Of a DNA stretch of 64,000 bases, positions 46,031 to 56,408 are shown one piece after another. Source of the stretch: Streptococcus sp. Marseille-P6264 (GTDB lineage Bacteria; Bacillota; Bacilli; Lactobacillales; Streptococcaceae). The stretch is taken from NCBI RefSeq assembly GCF_902460355.1, contig NZ_CABPTO010000003.1, forward strand, positions 62,001 to 126,000, written 5' to 3'. The position numbers and the translations under genes are program-made. Position 1 is the stretch's first letter; every line of letters begins with the position of its first letter. The notes beneath the pieces are model-generated. The model was not told the DNA's origin, ran no database searches, and worked only from the letters and a program-made list of their open reading frames with translations.

Positions 46031-46771
46031 ATGAATATTATAACCTCAAAAGCCAATAATGTGGTGAAAAAAGCTAAAAAGCTGCATCAAAAAAAATATC
46101 GTAGCGAGTCTTATTTGATTGAGGGCTGGCATCTTTTTGAGGAGGCTCTGGCCAGTCAGGCACGGATTCTGCGAATTTTTGCTTTAGCAGAGTACGAAGA
46201 GCGTTTGGCATCCTTTTCTCAGACGATTTTTGTCAGTCCAGAGATTCTCAGTGATTTGGCAGACAGCAAGACCCCTCAGGGAATCGTTGCAGAATTAGCC
46301 TTTGAGGAGCAAATGATTCCAGAAAAGCTGGAAGGAGCCTACCTTTTTTTAGAAGATGTACAGGATCCTGGCAATGTCGGAACCATCATCCGAACAGCGG
46401 ATGCGGCAGGCTATCAGGGAGTGTTCATTTCTAGCCAGTCTGCTGACATTTACAATCTCAAAACCTTGCGTTCGATGCAGGGCAGCCATTTTCATCTGCC
46501 CATTTATCGCGTGAGCAGAGAGGATATGCTGATTCTAGCTCGTCAGAATGACTTACAAATTTTGGCTTCGACTTTATCAGAGGACTCCCTTGATTATCAA
46601 AAAGTCGAAAAAAATGAGAATTTTCTCCTAGTCATGGGCAATGAAGGTCAGGGAATCAGCCAAGAAATGACGGATGCGGCTGATGTTTTGGTTCATATTT
46701 CGATGAAAGGCCAAGCAGAGAGTCTAAATGTCGCTGTGGCAGCTGGCATCCTGATGTTTGCTTTAAGCTAG
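46031..46771 (+). CDS. TrmH/SpoU-family RNA 2'-O-methyltransferase
   Basis: 246 aa from the ATG at 46031. N-terminal substrate-binding domain (VKKAKKLHQKKYRSESYLIE) and the SPOUT knot motifs LEDVQDPGNVGTIIRTADAA, VMGNEGQGIS and SLNVAVAAGILMFAL. Methylates rRNA or tRNA ribose; the exact site (23S, RlmB-like) is not resolved. Confidence 0.9.
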   Translation: MNIITSKANNVVKKAKKLHQKKYRSESYLIEGWHLFEEALASQARILRIFALAEYEERLASFSQTIFVSPEILSDLADSKTPQGIVAELAFEEQMIPEKLEGAYLFLEDVQDPGNVGTIIRTADAAGYQGVFISSQSADIYNLKTLRSMQGSHFHLPIYRVSREDMLILARQNDLQILASTLSEDSLDYQKVEKNENFLLVMGNEGQGISQEMTDAADVLVHISMKGQAESLNVAVAAGILMFALS

Positions 46772-46815
46772 CTTTTAGAAATCTCTCTATAATAAAACTA
46801 AATGGAGGTGATGAC

Positions 46816-47307
46816 ATGCCTTACAGAGAAGATGATGAATTTATGGCCTATGTGGGGCATTTGATTGAGAAGCCCAGCGTTCAACGCTTAAAAGGAATTA
46901 CGCATCATATTCATTCCAATCGGCTTGAACATTCAATCAATGTCAGTTATACTAGTTATAAGATTGCTAAAAAATTTGGCTGGAATGCCCGTAGTACAGC
47001 ACGGGGCGCTCTATTGCATGATTTATTTTATTATGACTGGCGTGAAACTAAGTTTAAAAAGAGTCATGCCTGGGTACATCCCCGCCTAGCAGTCCGAAAT
47101 GCCCGTAAGATTACCAAGCTCAATCGAGTTGAGGAAGATATTATCATCAAGCACATGTGGGGAGCGACCTTAGCACCACCCCGCTACAAGGAGTCCTTCG
47201 TTGTGACCATGGTGGACAAGTATTGGGCGATCAAAGAAGCGACGGCGCCTTGGCGACAAAAGCTGAGTAGGCGTAAAAAGTATCATCGAAAGATGATGAA
47301 AAGTTAA
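46816..47307 (+). CDS. HD-domain hydrolase
   Basis: 163 aa. HHIHSNRLEHSINVSYTSY, ARGALLHDLFYYDW (HD pair) and the later HPRLAVRNARKI form an HD phosphohydrolase fold. Substrate unknown. GGAGGTGA precedes the ATG. Commonly found beside the TrmH gene in streptococci; 19 nt before the BI-1 gene. Confidence 0.85.
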   Translation: MPYREDDEFMAYVGHLIEKPSVQRLKGITHHIHSNRLEHSINVSYTSYKIAKKFGWNARSTARGALLHDLFYYDWRETKFKKSHAWVHPRLAVRNARKITKLNRVEEDIIIKHMWGATLAPPRYKESFVVTMVDKYWAIKEATAPWRQKLSRRKKYHRKMMKS

Positions 47308-47326
47308 AATGTAAAAAGGAGACATT

Positions 47327-48010
47327 ATGAACAATACAATTATTCAAGAAAACAGTGGACTTTCTAGTTTTTATTCTAAGGTCTACGGATTTGTCGGGAT
47401 GGGAATTGCCATCTCTGCTCTGGTTTCAGGCTTAATGCTGACGACCTTCCAGACAGCTCTAGTTGAGATTTTGCTCCATTATAGCTGGATTTACTATGGA
47501 GCTATCTTTATTGAGCTGGCCTTGGTTTGGTCAGCTTCCAGCAGAGGACTCCGCAATAGTCCAGCTGCTCTTCCCCTCTTTTTGAGCTACTCAGCCCTAA
47601 ACGGATTTACCATGAGTTTCATTGTAGCCATGTACACAGGAGGCGTGGTCTTTAAAGCATTTGCAGTTAGTGCGGCCGTTTTCCTCGTCATGGCAGCCAT
47701 GGGCGTTATCATTAAAAAAGATTTGTCTGGTATGGGTCGTGCTATGATTGCAGGTCTGATTGGGATTGTGATTGCGAGTTTTGTCAATATTTTCCTGGGT
47801 AGCGACATGATAGACTATATTGTCAGCTATGTCAGCGTCGTCATTTTCGCTGGTTTAATTGCTTGGGACAATCAAAAAATTCGCTATGTCTATGAGCAGA
47901 CAGGTGGACAAGCTGGACTTGGATGGGCCCTTTCTCTGGCTTTGAGCCTTTATCTCGACTTTATCAACCTCTTCCTCAGCATCCTTCGTATCTTTGGAAG
48001 AAATGACTAA
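47327..48010 (+). CDS. BI-1 (Bax inhibitor-1/YetJ) family membrane protein
   Basis: 227 aa, seven hydrophobic helices. FYSKVYGFVGMGIAISALVS at the start and the C-terminal YLDFINLFLSILRIFGRND are family marks. YetJ is a pH-sensitive calcium leak channel; the same may apply. AAAGGAG upstream. Confidence 0.9.
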   Translation: MNNTIIQENSGLSSFYSKVYGFVGMGIAISALVSGLMLTTFQTALVEILLHYSWIYYGAIFIELALVWSASSRGLRNSPAALPLFLSYSALNGFTMSFIVAMYTGGVVFKAFAVSAAVFLVMAAMGVIIKKDLSGMGRAMIAGLIGIVIASFVNIFLGSDMIDYIVSYVSVVIFAGLIAWDNQKIRYVYEQTGGQAGLGWALSLALSLYLDFINLFLSILRIFGRND

Positions 48011-48191
48011 TAAAAGACGGATAGCTTCCTCGATAAATGGGGAGCTGTCTTTTTGTTTTAAGGGGCATTTGGGAAGTTGAATAGGATTAGCAGTAAAAGT
48101 TTTGCAAACTGTTAATTTTTTGATATACTAACTAAAAATATATTTGGGCAATGCATTCGTCTATTGCTCTGGAAAAAGAAAGGAAGTTTCT

Positions 48192-49655
48192 ATGGATATG
48201 TTATTTATCCCAGGCTGGTTGATTTTTGCAATCGTTGCAGCCATCGTGCTTATTATTCTTTTGGCTAAGGGGTATGTCAATGCTAAGCCAAATGAAGTAG
48301 TCGTTATTACTGGTCTGCGTAAGCAACGCCATTTGCGAGGTAAGGCTGGCTTCATGATTCCTTTTGTAGAGCAGCGCTCTTATCTGGATATTGAGCAGTT
48401 TTCTACCGATGTCCGTACTTCTGAGTCTGTACCGACACTTGACTTTATCAACGTTCGTGCTGATGCGGCTGTTAAGTTGAAGATTGGTACTACGGATGAA
48501 ATGATTGACCGTGCGGCAGAGAACTTCCTTAATTGGAATACCACTGATATTTCTAACTCTGTCCAAGATGTCCTAGAGGGGAACCTTCGTGAAGTAATCG
48601 GTCAGATGGAATTGCGCAAGATGGTCAATGACCGTCAGGAATTTGCTTCTAAAGTGCAAGATAACGTAGCGCCAGATTTGGCTAAGATGGGTCTGGAAGT
48701 CATTGCCTTTACCGTTCAATCCTTCTCTGATGAAGGCGGCGTCATTGACAATCTCGGTATTGAAAATGTCGAAACGATCAAAAAAGATGCCCTAATTGCA
48801 AAGGCTAAAGCTGAACGTGAGCGCAAGGAAGTAGAAGCGGAGCAAGACAAGTTAGCTAACGACAAGCGAGTAGCTGCTGACTTGGAAATTGCTCAAAAGC
48901 AAAATGAACTGAAACTGAAACAAGCTGCCCTCAAGCAGGAAGCGGATATTGCGCAAGCTAAAGCGGACGCGGCTAAAGGGATTGAGGCTGAAATCCAGCG
49001 TCGTGAACAAGAACGTGTGGCCGCAGAAGCCAACATCATGAAGCAGGAAAAAGAAGCTGAAGTCAAAGAACGGGAAGTTAAGGTTCGTGAGCAAGAATTG
49101 GATGCCAATATCCGCAAGCAAGCCGAAGCTGAAAAATATGCCCGTCAACAGGCCGCAGAAGCCCAATTGATTGAGCGTCAACGTCAGGCCGAAGCAGAAC
49201 TCTTTGAAACGCAGAAAGAAGCGGAAGCCCGCAAGGCTCAAGCTGAGGCTGAAAAATTTGCGCAACTGCAAGAAGCTGAAGCTATTGAAGCTAAGGGACG
49301 TGCGGAGGCGGAAGCTATTCGTCTTAAACTAGAAGCGGAAGCAGAAGGTTTGGACAAGAAAGCCGAAGCCATGAAGAAGATGCAGGAAGCTGCGATTACG
49401 GAAATGATTGTCGATAAATTGCCAGAAATCGCTCGCGCGGTAGCAGAGCCATTGACCAAGGTAGACAAGATTACCATGTATGGTGAAGGCAACGCTTCTA
49501 AAATGGTCGGCGACATCATGCAGAGCATTGACCAAGTTTCCCAAGGTGCAGGCTTTGACATTCGTCAACTGTTAGCTGGAGCACTTGGCGTCAATATGAC
49601 TGTTAACAAGCTCAAACAAGATGAACAAGCGGTCATCGAAGTTGATGAGAAATAA
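48192..49655 (+). CDS. Flotillin (FloT/YuaG type)
   Basis: 487 aa from the ATG at 48192 (AAAGGAAG upstream). N-terminal membrane hairpin/TM (about 5-24), PHB/SPFH domain (about 25-200: PNEVVVITGLRKQRHLRGKA, GNLREVIGQMELRKMVNDRQ), then a long A/E/K coiled coil (about 200-410) with repeated EAEA motifs, and a hydrophobic end. Scaffold of functional membrane microdomains. Terminator at 49679-49715. Confidence 0.93.
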   Translation: MDMLFIPGWLIFAIVAAIVLIILLAKGYVNAKPNEVVVITGLRKQRHLRGKAGFMIPFVEQRSYLDIEQFSTDVRTSESVPTLDFINVRADAAVKLKIGTTDEMIDRAAENFLNWNTTDISNSVQDVLEGNLREVIGQMELRKMVNDRQEFASKVQDNVAPDLAKMGLEVIAFTVQSFSDEGGVIDNLGIENVETIKKDALIAKAKAERERKEVEAEQDKLANDKRVAADLEIAQKQNELKLKQAALKQEADIAQAKADAAKGIEAEIQRREQERVAAEANIMKQEKEAEVKEREVKVREQELDANIRKQAEAEKYARQQAAEAQLIERQRQAEAELFETQKEAEARKAQAEAEKFAQLQEAEAIEAKGRAEAEAIRLKLEAEAEGLDKKAEAMKKMQEAAITEMIVDKLPEIARAVAEPLTKVDKITMYGEGNASKMVGDIMQSIDQVSQGAGFDIRQLLAGALGVNMTVNKLKQDEQAVIEVDEK

Positions 49656-49678
49656 ACCTAAATGTGTCTAAGATATAC

Positions 49679-49715
49679 AAACAGCTGGGAGTTGGAACTT
49701 CTGGCTGTTTGTTTG
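49679..49715 (+). terminator. Flotillin terminator
   Basis: AAACAGC ... GCTGTTT stem with an inner partly paired loop, then TGTTTGTCC. Confidence 0.6.
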
Positions 49716-49817
49716 TCCTCCCCCAGAAAAGCATTTCAATCAGCTAAATACTTTTCATTACCTTGTAAAAATGTTAAAATATAACAGATTAAACAACTAA
49801 GTCTATAGGAGTAGAAA

Positions 49818-51242
49818 ATGACAAAAGCAAACTTTGGTGTTGTCGGTATGGCCGTAATGGGTCGTAACCTTGCCCTAAATATCGAATCTCGTGGTTATAC
49901 AGTTGCCATTTACAACCGTAGCAAAGAAAAAACAGAAGACGTGATTGCTTGCCATCCAGAAAAGAAATTTGTACCTAGCTACGATGTAGAGTCTTTCGTT
50001 CAATCGATCGAAAAACCTCGCCGTATCATGCTTATGGTTCAAGCTGGACCTGGTACAGATGCAACCATCCAAGCCCTTCTTCCACACCTTGACAAGGGTG
50101 ATATCTTGATCGACGGAGGAAATACTTTCTACAAAGATACGATCCGTCGTAATGAAGAATTGGCAAACTCAGGCATCAACTTTATCGGAACTGGTGTTTC
50201 TGGTGGTGAAAAAGGTGCCCTTGAAGGACCTTCTATCATGCCTGGTGGCCAAAAAGAAGCCTATGAATTGGTAGCTGACGTTCTTGAAGAAATCTCGGCT
50301 AAAGCACCTGAAGATGGAAAACCATGTGTGACTTACATCGGTCCTGATGGAGCTGGTCACTATGTGAAGATGGTCCACAACGGTATCGAGTACGGTGACA
50401 TGCAATTAATCGCAGAAAGCTATGACCTCATGCAACACTTGCTTGGTCTTTCTGCAGAAGACATGGCTGAAATCTTTACTGAGTGGAACAAGGGTGAATT
50501 GGATAGCTACTTAATCGAAATCACAGCTGATATCTTGAGCCGTAAAGACGATGAAGGTCAAAATGGCCCAATCGTAGACTACATCCTTGATGCTGCAGGA
50601 AATAAGGGAACTGGTAAATGGACTAGCCAATCAGCTCTTGACCTTGGTGTGCCATTGTCACTCATCACTGAGTCCGTATTTGCACGTTACATCTCTACTT
50701 ACAAAGAAGAGCGTGTACATGCTAGCAAGGTGCTTCCAAAACCAGCTGCCTTTAAGTTTGAAGGAGACAAGGCTGAGTTGATCGAAAAGATCCGTCAAGC
50801 CCTTTACTTCTCAAAAATCATTTCATACGCACAAGGTTTTGCCCAATTGCGTGTGGCTTCTAAAGAAAACAATTGGAACTTGCCATTTGCGGACATCGCA
50901 TCTATCTGGCGTGATGGCTGTATCATCCGCTCACGTTTCTTGCAAAAGATCACAGATGCCTACAACCGTGATGCAGACCTTGCTAACCTTCTCTTGGATG
51001 AGTACTTCTTGGATGTTACTGCTAAATACCAACAAGCAGTGCGTGATATCGTAGCTCTTGCTGTTCAAGCAGGTGTACCAGTACCAACCTTCTCAGCTGC
51101 CATTACTTACTTTGACAGCTATCGTTCAGCGGATCTTCCAGCTAACTTGATCCAAGCACAACGTGACTACTTTGGTGCTCACACTTACCAACGTAAAGAC
51201 AAAGAAGGAACCTTCCACTACTCTTGGTATGACGAAAAATAG
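49818..51242 (+). CDS. gnd: 6-phosphogluconate dehydrogenase (decarboxylating)
   Basis: 474 aa. NADP site [40 protein letters not shown], catalytic [20 protein letters not shown] and [20 protein letters not shown]. Oxidative pentose phosphate pathway. High codon bias. Ten bases upstream of ritR, the same arrangement as in S. pneumoniae. Confidence 0.97.
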   Translation: MTKANFGVVGMAVMGRNLALNIESRGYTVAIYNRSKEKTEDVIACHPEKKFVPSYDVESFVQSIEKPRRIMLMVQAGPGTDATIQALLPHLDKGDILIDGGNTFYKDTIRRNEELANSGINFIGTGVSGGEKGALEGPSIMPGGQKEAYELVADVLEEISAKAPEDGKPCVTYIGPDGAGHYVKMVHNGIEYGDMQLIAESYDLMQHLLGLSAEDMAEIFTEWNKGELDSYLIEITADILSRKDDEGQNGPIVDYILDAAGNKGTGKWTSQSALDLGVPLSLITESVFARYISTYKEERVHASKVLPKPAAFKFEGDKAELIEKIRQALYFSKIISYAQGFAQLRVASKENNWNLPFADIASIWRDGCIIRSRFLQKITDAYNRDADLANLLLDEYFLDVTAKYQQAVRDIVALAVQAGVPVPTFSAAITYFDSYRSADLPANLIQAQRDYFGAHTYQRKDKEGTFHYSWYDEK

Positions 51243-51251
51243 GATAGGCCT

Positions 51252-51941
51252 ATGGCAAAGCAAATTTTATTAGTAGAAAATGAAAAGAATCTTGCACGAT
51301 TTGTGACTTTGGAACTGCAAAAGGAAGCTTATCTTCTGGATGTAGTTGAGACAGGAAGTCAAGGTTTGGCATTAGCCAGAGAAAATGACTACGATCTGCT
51401 CTTGCTTAATTATGATTTGCAGGATATGACTGCTAGTGACTTTGCCAAGCAACTGAGCCTGCTCAAACCAGCTTTGGTCATTATCGTCTTAGCCAGCCGT
51501 GAAGAAATCAAAGAACATGCAGATGAGATTCAGCGCTTTGCTGTCTCCTATACCATCAAGCCTTTTATTATCAGTGATTTGGTTGAGAAAGTCTCCGATA
51601 TTTTTCGAGGTCGGGACTTTATCGACCAGCATTGTAGCAAACTGAAAACACCGACTGCTTACCGCAATCTACGAGTTGATTTGAAAAATCATATCGTCTA
51701 TCGTGGAGAGGAAGTGATTGCCTTGACACGACGGGAATATGATCTACTAGTGACGCTGATGAGCAACCAAAAGGTCATGAGCCGTGAGCAGCTTCTGGAA
51801 CGTGTCTGGAAGTATGAAGGCGCCACTGAAACCAACGTAGTCGATGTCTATATTCGCTATCTACGTAGTAAGATCGATATTGCTGGTCAGACTAGCTATA
51901 TCAAAACTGTCCGTGGCATTGGCTATGCTATGCAGGAATAA
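51252..51941 (+). CDS. ritR: Orphan OmpR-family regulator RitR
   Basis: 229 aa. Degenerate receiver plus OmpR winged helix (TRREYDLLVTLMSNQKVMSR; TNVVDVYIRYLRSKIDI). The phospho-acceptor Asp is Asn53 (LLLLN) and Cys128 is present in DFIDQHCSK of the linker. Known: pneumococcal RitR lacks phosphorylation, is switched by oxidation of Cys128, and represses iron uptake. Both hallmark residues and the gnd synteny are retained, so the same redox-iron role is inferred. Confidence 0.93.
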   Translation: MAKQILLVENEKNLARFVTLELQKEAYLLDVVETGSQGLALARENDYDLLLLNYDLQDMTASDFAKQLSLLKPALVIIVLASREEIKEHADEIQRFAVSYTIKPFIISDLVEKVSDIFRGRDFIDQHCSKLKTPTAYRNLRVDLKNHIVYRGEEVIALTRREYDLLVTLMSNQKVMSREQLLERVWKYEGATETNVVDVYIRYLRSKIDIAGQTSYIKTVRGIGYAMQE

Positions 51942-51952
51942 AAAGAACAAAT

Positions 51953-51990
51953 CCGCCCTCTGTTTTCAGAAGGGCGGGTTGATTTTTTCC
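51953..51990 (+). terminator. gnd-ritR terminator
   Basis: CCGCCCTCT pairs with AGAAGGGCGG (one bulged base), followed by GTTGATTTTTT. Confidence 0.75.
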
Positions 51991-52037
51991 GCTTTTAGCG
52001 CAAATAATAAAATCCTAGAAGATTAAAATCCCTCTGC

Positions 52038-52520
52038 TTAGAGGACATGGCGCTCGAAAGCATTGTCAGAGATTCCTTGGCTGAGAATGAGTTTCGCCCA
52101 TTCTTTGGCAGAAAAAAGACTGTGATCCTTGTAATTACCGCAAGATTCGATGGTGGTGCCAGGGACATCCTCCCAAGTAGTTGTCTCAGCGATTTCTTCT
52201 AAGCAAGATTTGATGACTTGGGCAATCTCGGTTGTTGAGTGCTGTCCCCACATAATCATATGGAAGCCTGTTCGGCAACCGAAAGGTGAGCAGTCAATCA
52301 TACCGTCAATCCGCTTGCGAATGAGCATAGCTAGTAAATGCTCGATGGTATGCAGGCCAGCCGTCGGAATAGAGTCTTCATTTGGCTGCACCAAGCGAAT
52401 ATCAAAGTTAGAGATAATATCTCCTTTTGGACCAGTTTCCTCGCCAATGAGACGAACATAGGGTGCTTTTACGATTGTATGGTCAAGCTCAAAACTTTCA
52501 ACGATAACTTCTTTAGACAT
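52038..52520 (-). CDS. luxS: S-ribosylhomocysteine lyase, AI-2 synthase
   Basis: 160 aa. Metal ligands in [12 protein letters not shown] and GHC-equivalent Cys, with catalytic [12 protein letters not shown]. Makes homocysteine and DPD, the AI-2 precursor, in the activated methyl cycle. AAGGGAG upstream. Single gene on the - strand. Confidence 0.97.
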   Translation of the reverse strand: MSKEVIVESFELDHTIVKAPYVRLIGEETGPKGDIISNFDIRLVQPNEDSIPTAGLHTIEHLLAMLIRKRIDGMIDCSPFGCRTGFHMIMWGQHSTTEIAQVIKSCLEEIAETTTWEDVPGTTIESCGNYKDHSLFSAKEWAKLILSQGISDNAFERHVL

Positions 52521-52796
52521 GATTTCTCCCTTAAAATTTTAAAATTGGAACCCAAAATCGAGTTCAAAATTAAAAGCGACATTTCAAACACTTCCTTTTG
52601 ATTATAGCATAAAAAAATAAGAGTTAGGAAATAAAAAAATTTTATATATTAAATTCTTTGATTTAGCGCCTTTTCGCCCAATAATAGGCAAAAAACGGTC
52701 TTCTTTTTCAAAAAATTGATTTGTGAATTTCTGCTATTTATGATAGAATAATAAGGAATTTTGAATTCAATAATTAAATAGATTTGGAGTAAAAAC
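52521..52796 (+). promoter_or_regulatory. luxS-rny intergenic region with rny promoter
   Basis: 276 nt. The rny promoter is TTGTGA (52721-52726), 17-bp spacer, TAGAAT (52744-52749) with extended TG. The rest is AT-rich with no other feature that I can support. Confidence 0.6.
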
Positions 52797-54410
52797 ATGG
52801 GCTTATATACGATAGCTGCTTTTGTTTTTGCTGCCATCTTTGGTTTAGTGATTGGGTATGTAGGGATTGCGGTTAAGATGAAAGCATCTAAAGAAGCCGC
52901 GGAACTTACTCTTTTAAATGCTGAACAAGAAGCAACCAATTTACGCGGTCAGGCAGAACGCGAAGCGGATTTGATTGTCAAAGAAGCGATGCGCGAAACC
53001 AGTTCGCTTAAAAAAGAAGCACTTTTGGAGGCAAAAGAAGAAGCCAGAAAATATCGTGAAGAGGTTGATGCAGAATTTAAGTCTGAGCGTCAAGAGTTAA
53101 AACAAATTGAAAGCCGCTTAACAGAGCGCGCAACTAGTCTTGACCGCAAAGATGACAATTTAACCAACAAGGAAAAGACTTTGAAGCACAAAGAACAAAG
53201 TCTTACTGATAAAGCTAAACACATTGATGCGCGTGAAGCACAAGTAGCTGAGCTAGAGCAGCAAAAAGAAGCTGAGCTTGAGCGGGTAGCATCCCTGACT
53301 CAGACGGAAGCGCGTGAGATTATCTTGACCAAGACCGAGGACAAGCTGTCCAAGGAAATCGCGACTCGTATTCGGGAAGCGGAGCAGGATATCAAAGAGC
53401 GCTCGGACAAGGTGGCCAAGGATATCTTGGTTCAAGCTATGCAGCGGATTGCTGGTGACTATGTGGCTGAGCAGACCAATTCAACGGTTCATCTGCCTGA
53501 TGACAGCATGAAGGGACGGATTATCGGACGAGAAGGTCGTAATATTCGAACCTTTGAAAGCTTGACAGGGATTGATGTTATCATTGACGATACACCTGAA
53601 GTGGTGACTCTTTCAGGTTTCGATCCAGTTCGCCGTGAGATTGCTCGGATGACTATGGAAGCTCTTCTCAAGGATGGTCGGATTCATCCAGCTCGTATCG
53701 AGGAATTGGTCGAAAAGAATCGCTTAGAGATTGATAACCGTATTCGAGAGTATGGTGAAGCCGCAGCCTATGAAATCGGAGCGCCAAACTTGCATCCTGA
53801 TTTGATGAAAATCATGGGTCGCCTGCAGTTCCGTACTTCCTACGGGCAGAATGTTCTTCGCCACTCGATTGAGGTTGCCAAATTGGCTGGAGTTATCGCT
53901 GGAGAGTTGGGTGAAAATGTTAACTTGGCTCGTCGTGCTGGTTTCCTCCATGATATTGGCAAGGCCATCGATCGAGAAGTAGAAGGCAGCCACGTGGAAA
54001 TTGGAACTGAGTTGGCTCGCAAGTATAAGGAGCATCCGGTTGTTATCAATACCATTGCTAGCCACCACGGAGATGTGGAACCTGAGAGCGTCATTGCAGT
54101 CATTGTTGCAGCAGCGGATGCCTTGAGCGCAGCTCGTCCGGGAGCTCGTAGTGAGTCGCTGGAAAGCTATATCAAGCGATTGCATGATTTGGAAGAAATT
54201 GCGAACAGCTTTGAAGGAGTTAAGACAAGCTTTGCCCTTCAAGCAGGTCGTGAAATCCGGATCATGGTCAGTCCAGAGAAAATCAAGGATGATAAGATTA
54301 CAATCTTGGCGCATGATGTGCGTGAAAAGATTGAAAACAACTTGGAATATCCAGGAAATATCAAGGTCACAGTCATTCGCGAAATGCGAGCAGTTGATTA
54401 TGCGAAATAA
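52797..54410 (+). CDS. rny: Ribonuclease Y
   Basis: 537 aa. N-terminal TM helix (about 4-24), long coiled coil (to about 220), KH domain ([20 protein letters not shown]) and HD domain ([27 protein letters not shown]). Membrane-bound endonuclease that starts mRNA decay. Terminator GGTTG-GGAC ... GTCTCAACC with Ts at 54411-54440. Confidence 0.96.
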   Translation: MGLYTIAAFVFAAIFGLVIGYVGIAVKMKASKEAAELTLLNAEQEATNLRGQAEREADLIVKEAMRETSSLKKEALLEAKEEARKYREEVDAEFKSERQELKQIESRLTERATSLDRKDDNLTNKEKTLKHKEQSLTDKAKHIDAREAQVAELEQQKEAELERVASLTQTEAREIILTKTEDKLSKEIATRIREAEQDIKERSDKVAKDILVQAMQRIAGDYVAEQTNSTVHLPDDSMKGRIIGREGRNIRTFESLTGIDVIIDDTPEVVTLSGFDPVRREIARMTMEALLKDGRIHPARIEELVEKNRLEIDNRIREYGEAAAYEIGAPNLHPDLMKIMGRLQFRTSYGQNVLRHSIEVAKLAGVIAGELGENVNLARRAGFLHDIGKAIDREVEGSHVEIGTELARKYKEHPVVINTIASHHGDVEPESVIAVIVAAADALSAARPGARSESLESYIKRLHDLEEIANSFEGVKTSFALQAGREIRIMVSPEKIKDDKITILAHDVREKIENNLEYPGNIKVTVIREMRAVDYAK

Positions 54411-54440
54411 AAAGGTTGGGACAATGTCTCAACCTTTTTA
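54411..54440 (+). terminator. rny terminator
   Basis: AAAGGTTGGGAC pairs with GTCTCAACCTTT (one G-T), then TTATTTG. Confidence 0.8.
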
Positions 54441-54493
54441 TTTGTTTTAAATGAAGTAATAAACCGCTATTGTTTGGCAGAAGCTGGCTTTAA

Positions 54494-54619
54494 CAATGCT
54501 CAGATAATCTTAGATACCTGCCTCAGCAGGATTTCATCGTCGCCCTCTACAAGACCATCAATCAGATTAACAACCCGCCTTTCTTGGTCATGATTGAGAA
54601 ATTGAGAGAAGAAACTTGA
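54494..54619 (+). pseudogene. Orphan C-terminal fragment, 42 codons
   Basis: Open frame without a start reading DNLRYLPQQDFIVALYKTIN then QINNPPFLVMIEKLREET. It reads like the end of a real protein, but the family is not recognised. The rest of 54441-54783 shows no gene. Confidence 0.35.
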
Positions 54620-54783
54620 TAGACAATAAGGATACAGAGAGAAAAGCCAGATAATAGGAGCTTGCAGTACTGTATCCTTATTTTTTAAATCGTGCAAATC
54701 AAATAAGTAGATCTAAAAGAAGAGAATTAAGGTGTTTGTTAATTTAAAGCTTTATATTTTCTTACAAAGAAGATATAAGACTT

Positions 54784-54837
54784 TTGACATTTTTCAGTTT
54801 ACATGATAAGCTATGACGGTAAAATCAAAAAACGTCA
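54784..54837 (+). promoter_or_regulatory. Promoter and dyad of the TetR-ABC operon
   Basis: TTGACA (54784-54789), 17-bp spacer, TAAGCT (54807-54812). TGACG (54814-54818) and CGTCA (54833-54837) form a dyad around the start site, a likely operator of the TetR gene that follows. Confidence 0.55.
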
Positions 54838-54858
54838 CAGCGTTTTTAGGAGGAAGTT

Positions 54859-55455
54859 ATGGCTACTGCTTTTACTGCTGAAGAGAAAGAAGTAATTAGA
54901 AAGAAATTACATAAAGTTGCAAAAGAATGCCTTCAAAGATATGGGGTTAAGAAAACCACCGTTGACCAAATGGCAGCAATGGTAGATATTTCCAAAGGTT
55001 CTTTTTATAATTTTTATTCTTCAAAAGAAATGTTATTTTTTACGGTCTTAGAAGAATATCAAATAGATGTTATGAATCGCCTGACAGAACAATTAGGTAT
55101 GGAAGTCAAGATAGATACAAATCGTCTGGTACAGTTACTTTATGATTTTTATCAAGATTTTCGCTATTCATTTATGTATACCATATTTAAAAATCATGAA
55201 ATGGAATTACTCGTAAGAAAATTACCAAAAGAGGCGATAACAAATCACCATCTGATAGATGATAGGATGGTTAAAAAAATTGTATCTCGAATCAACATTA
55301 GAGAAAATGTATCGGTAGAAATCGTCTCTGCTTTATTTAGAACGATTGCTATGACTATATTACACATCGAGGAAATCGGTGAAGAACAATTTGATACTAC
55401 ATTGAAGTTAGTCATACAAGGAATTGTTGAGCAAATTACTAAGGAGGATAGGTAA
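54859..55455 (+). CDS. TetR/AcrR family regulator
   Basis: 198 aa. HTH LQRYGVKKTTVDQMAAMVDI then SKGSFYNFYSSKEM. Probably represses its own operon with the ABC genes. AGGAGG before the ATG. AT-rich; stop and next start overlap by one base, so coupled to the ATPase. Confidence 0.85.
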   Translation: MATAFTAEEKEVIRKKLHKVAKECLQRYGVKKTTVDQMAAMVDISKGSFYNFYSSKEMLFFTVLEEYQIDVMNRLTEQLGMEVKIDTNRLVQLLYDFYQDFRYSFMYTIFKNHEMELLVRKLPKEAITNHHLIDDRMVKKIVSRINIRENVSVEIVSALFRTIAMTILHIEEIGEEQFDTTLKLVIQGIVEQITKEDR

Positions 55456-56408
55456 TGGTGAAAGAAGTAATTAGAACCGTAAAGCTTTCTAAAAGATATA
55501 GAACAAAAAATGTTGTCAACAACTTGAATATATCAATAAAAAGTGGTGAAATAGTAGGTTTTTTAGGACTGAATGGTGCAGGGAAAACAACGACGATGAG
55601 AATGATGCTAGGATTGATAAAATCTACATCAGGAGAATGTTATATCCAAGGAAAAAAGTTAGATCTGAGTAATTTAGAACTTCGAAATGAAATAGGTTAT
55701 ATTATTGAGACACCTTATTCTTATCCAGACTTAACTGTGAGAGAAAATTTAGAAATAGTTAGTAAATTCAGAGGGGTTAATAAAGATAATATTGACTGGG
55801 TAATTGAAAAATTAAAACTAAAGCAATATGAATATAAACAGGAGAAGCATCTTTCTTTAGGAAATGTTGCGCGTTTAGGAATTGCAAAAGCGATTATTCA
55901 TAAACCTAAAATCCTAATTCTTGATGAGCCAACAAATGGATTAGACCCTTTTGGAGTTATTGAAGTAAGAGAGCTGTTAAAGGAATTGGCAAATAATCTA
56001 GGTACAACTGTTCTTATTTCAAGTCATAATCTGGAAGAAATATCTAAAATTGCTACTAGGATAGTCATTATACATGAGGGAAAACTTATAAGAGAAGTTG
56101 AAAGCAATGAATTAGAACAGTACTTAGAAAAGAAGTTACTAGTAAGTGGCTCTAATAATAAGGCCATGAAAGAAGTATTATCTAACCATGGCTATCAGGT
56201 GAACATCCAATCAGACACAGAAAATAATATCAATTTCTTAGAACTAATTGATACAAAATCTGTGGAATATCCGGAAGAAATTGCTACATTGCTGGTTAAT
56301 GCAGGTTATCCCCTAAAATCGTTGGCTGTTGAGAAAGAAGATTTAGAACATTATTTCTTAAGAATATTGAATGACTATAATAGAGGTGTTTCGAATGAAA
56401 AAGCTTAG
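55455..56408 (+). CDS. ABC transporter ATPase (bacteriocin/drug exporter type)
   Basis: 317 aa from the ATG at 55455. Walker A GLNGAGKTTTMRMM, Walker B ILILDEPTNGLDP, H-loop SSHNLEEI; the signature is SLGNVARLGIAKA, a degenerate LSGGQ as in bacitracin/lantibiotic immunity ATPases. A C-terminal extension of about 100 residues is typical of this exporter group. Pairs with the permease that overlaps it by 14 nt. Confidence 0.88.
   Translation: MVKEVIRTVKLSKRYRTKNVVNNLNISIKSGEIVGFLGLNGAGKTTTMRMMLGLIKSTSGECYIQGKKLDLSNLELRNEIGYIIETPYSYPDLTVRENLEIVSKFRGVNKDNIDWVIEKLKLKQYEYKQEKHLSLGNVARLGIAKAIIHKPKILILDEPTNGLDPFGVIEVRELLKELANNLGTTVLISSHNLEEISKIATRIVIIHEGKLIREVESNELEQYLEKKLLVSGSNNKAMKEVLSNHGYQVNIQSDTENNINFLELIDTKSVEYPEEIATLLVNAGYPLKSLAVEKEDLEHYFLRILNDYNRGVSNEKA

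Noticed and set aside
48144..48191. N-terminal extension of flotillin
   Set aside because: No SD before the upstream TTG; the ATG at 48192 follows AAAGGAAG and matches family length.
53724..54314. 196-codon frame opposite rny
   Set aside because: Antisense shadow of the HD domain of RNase Y; no independent support.
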